Source: Phytophthora quininea (taxonomy: Eukaryota > Oomycota > Peronosporomycetes > Peronosporales > Peronosporaceae). From it: DNA of 64,000 nt. The position numbers and the translations under genes were made by a program. Location of the stretch: NCBI GenBank assembly GCA_011947345.1, contig JAAVTG010000614.1, forward strand, positions 310,001-374,000, written 5' to 3'. The notes under the pieces are model-generated. The model searched no databases. It saw nothing but the letters and a program-made list of their open reading frames with translations, and was not told where the DNA came from. Every line of letters starts with the position of its first letter. Position 1 is the first letter of the stretch. Shown one piece after another: positions 62,201 to 64,000 of the stretch.

Positions 62201-64000
62201 AGAAGCGGCTCGAGAAGCCGAGCGAGAAAGATTGGCAGCTATTCAGCGAGCAGAGGCGTTACGGGCGAAAGCAGCGGAAGAAGAGAGACGTCGGCAAGAA
62301 GAAATTCGTCTAGCGGAACTTCAACGGAAGGAAGCGGAAGAGCTAGAGCGAAGGCGTCAGCAAGAATTAGCTGCAGAGCGAGCACGGAGAGAACGTGAGG
62401 CCGCGCTTGAAGCCGAGAGGCGAGCGTCTAGCCAAGGAGCGCGAAGAGAGGAAGCGCATCCGCCGTGCTGAGAAGCAACGACTCGCAGTGCTAAAGCTAA
62501 AGCTGCACATTTGGAAGAAGTACGTCCACGAGTCTCGGAATGGGATGGGGCCAGTAGCTATTGATGCTGGTAACTTACGACTAGGCCGTTCTCATCGAAG
62601 GGCGAATGAGAGTGTGAAGTGGCTGTTTAGAGGATCTGACGCTGGTGTACCAGTTGGGATCAGACGGCTGAAGCAAGTGCCAGTACGGAATCTGGCAAAG
62701 CCATCATCGGATGTCATATTGCCGTCGATCTGGGAAGCAGACGATGTCCTTCGTGTGGTAGGAGCTTCTCTTCGCCAACAGAATCCTGTATCGCCATCTA
62801 TCGCGTGGAAGCTCGTCATTGCCGATTTAATGGATGGAGACTCATCGTTTGGTCTGTGGTGTGCTGTGCGAGGTGGAACACAAGACTCAACGTCGCTCAG
62901 TCGTGACTGCCACCGTGTGTTCCGTTCGAACGATCGACCCGATCTCCAAGGTATTGCTGTTTGCTGTCGATATTTAACCGGAGGGTTCCCTCAGTACAAT
63001 ACCTGCGAGGCACAAGAAGTGAAGCTGGCTTCCACATCGGCGATTCTTCTTCCCGTCGACTTAAAGTCACTAGAGGAAACGAAGAATTGTGGCGCTTTGG
63101 AGCAGCAATTATGTGGCTTACTGTCGTCTTTGAGCGGAGACTGTCGCGTGGTTCTTAGTGTGCTGGGACTGGCCTCAGCAGACTTCAACTCGACGGAACT
63201 CCTGAACAAGCTTGAGGCCTCTGTCAGACGAGTGGAAAGCAGATTTGCGACGCACATTGCCCACGTCACCTTTGAGATGATTCGTGCAAACGACTCGCTT
63301 CCTCAAAGGTTTGGCCAGACACTGACCAAGCTCGCAGCTCTGTCCCCACCTGTCGGCCAACTCAAGAGCGTCGGTCTGAAAGAGTTGCTAGAAGGTGGCA
63401 TGAACGCAATGATGAACCAATGTGCATCATCAATGGCGATGCAAACTGCAATTTGCAGCGTGTTCCCACGTATACAACGCGACATTCTATCGTCCAGGGT
63501 CATGGATCTGACGTATCCACCGCCGGAATTGCAGCACGCTGTAGTAGAGCCTCAACCTGGCTGGAACTCCCCGAAGAGGAGGCACGAGATCAAGACCGTA
63601 TTGACGGCGCTTGAGGTCACTCGCATCGCCGCCGACGGTCCTGTGGATAGTGTAAATCCCGACCAAGTCTGCGATGTCTACTTCAAAAGATCGTGGACTT
63701 CATTGATCGCCTGTTCCTCTCGTACGAAGCAGCCACGGAGGTGTCGACGTACGAGCTTAAAAACGGATGTATGGCTTGCTTCTTCCGGTCCACGAGCAAC
63801 TGACAGCGAGCAGTGCCGAGAACAAACTAGTGTCTGGTCAAGCAGCCGACACGCTGTTGCCGTGGAGGAAGATCTTTGACGAGATCTACGGCGCTTTCTT
63901 CGAGACAATGGGCGACATCACCATTTACTTCCCGGTGGACTGGCGCCGTCCCGAGCCACGGACTTTGAGTCTGCTGGACACGCCGTCAACGTCAGCGCTG
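59262..64000 (+). CDS. FG-repeat SAC3/GANP-family mRNA export protein (3' end off window)
   Basis: Exon 1 (59262-59325, MFGSRAGGFAAPGGNPFAQ) splices into a long coding stretch from 59469. At least nine single-base corrections are needed, mostly short homopolymers lacking one base (for example 59540-59543, 60263-60267, 61213-61216, 61278-61281, 61412-61415, 62023-62027). Order: ~300 residues of FG/NPF nucleoporin-like repeats (SSFGEDQTSFGAP, FGGNNNFGGAQTSFGGN); the SAC3/GANP domain (LDGRCVDMCSPTERELHIR, RRTQLYIEQEIMDLEQFGP, YVKNLPQYILDSPHIKFAMR); a long Glu/Arg/Gln coiled coil; a C-terminal region like MCM3AP (ILLPVDLKSLEE). The SAC3 family scaffolds TREX-2, which couples transcription to export at nuclear pores. 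The FG repeats fused to it suggest direct docking at pores, as in human GANP. Confidence 0.85.

Noticed and set aside
1..64000. CRISPR arrays, bacterial operons, rRNA or tRNA genes
   Set aside because: No regularly spaced repeats, no Shine-Dalgarno-linked operons and no cloverleaf or rRNA core sequence were seen. Introns and domain types are eukaryotic.

Overview
The window reads as nuclear DNA of an oomycete, most likely Phytophthora or a close relative. Genes are tightly packed on both strands. Introns are mostly 55-75 nt (GTRNGT...YAG), coding third positions are G/C-rich, and the lineage marks fit: folate-biopterin (BT1) transporters, FG-repeat/SAC3 and PX/ankyrin fusions, flagellar genes and a chromodomain Ty3/gypsy element. 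The species is inferred, not shown.

Layout. 1-1 kb: partial SGNH/CE2-like esterase (-). 1.1-4.5 kb: receiver-TPR-cyclic-nucleotide-binding fusion (-). 4.7-7.2 kb: kelch-MORN protein (+). 7.2-7.7 kb: TRAPPC4 (-). 7.9-9.8 kb: BT1 transporter (+). 10.9-11.9 kb: ADP/ATP carrier (+). 12.2-17.1 kb: C2-PH-ankyrin-WW-FH2 formin (+), with an ankyrin remnant behind it. 17.6-19.5 kb: head-to-head CFAP97-like and CCDC103 flagellar genes. 19.6-20.9 kb: LysE-type membrane protein (-). 21.0-25.9 kb: WDR62/MAPKBP1-like protein (+). 26.1-27.5 kb: three-RRM protein (+). 27.6-29.9 kb: IQ-motif and ankyrin proteins (-). 29.9-32.4 kb: TAF9 and TRM13 (-). 32.5-40.3 kb: two IMPACT/YIH1-like genes split by a 5.35-kb LTR retrotransposon. 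40.6-43.4 kb: arginase and a cytochrome-b5-domain protein (+). 43.5-45.2 kb: secreted cysteine-rich repeat protein (-). 45.3-46.4 kb: FAM221 (+). 47.3-48.9 kb: PX-ankyrin protein (+). 49.3-50.9 kb: second, partial copy of the IMPACT pair. 51.0-51.9 kb: Uma2-type nuclease with a C2H2 finger (-). 52.1-54.8 kb: MYND protein with CCDC53-like repeats (+). 55-57.5 kb: divergent AATF and RPL13. 57.7-59.1 kb: second BT1 transporter (-). 59.3 kb to the end: FG-rich SAC3/GANP protein (+), cut by the window edge.

Shared themes. CFAP97, CCDC103 and FAM221 are families tied to motile cilia, as expected for a zoospore former. AATF/RPL13 (ribosome) and SAC3/three-RRM (mRNA export) are other functional groups. 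Several divergent gene pairs share one central CCAAT box.

Two points matter to any user. First, more than 30 single-base frame breaks sit in or beside short homopolymers inside conserved genes, nearly all needing one extra base. This looks like uncorrected long-read homopolymer shortening, so many 'broken' genes here are probably intact. Second, the retrotransposon has LTRs that look identical, a perfect 5-bp target duplication, and its own empty site preserved in the duplicated segment at 49.6 kb. That orders the events: segmental duplication first, insertion second.
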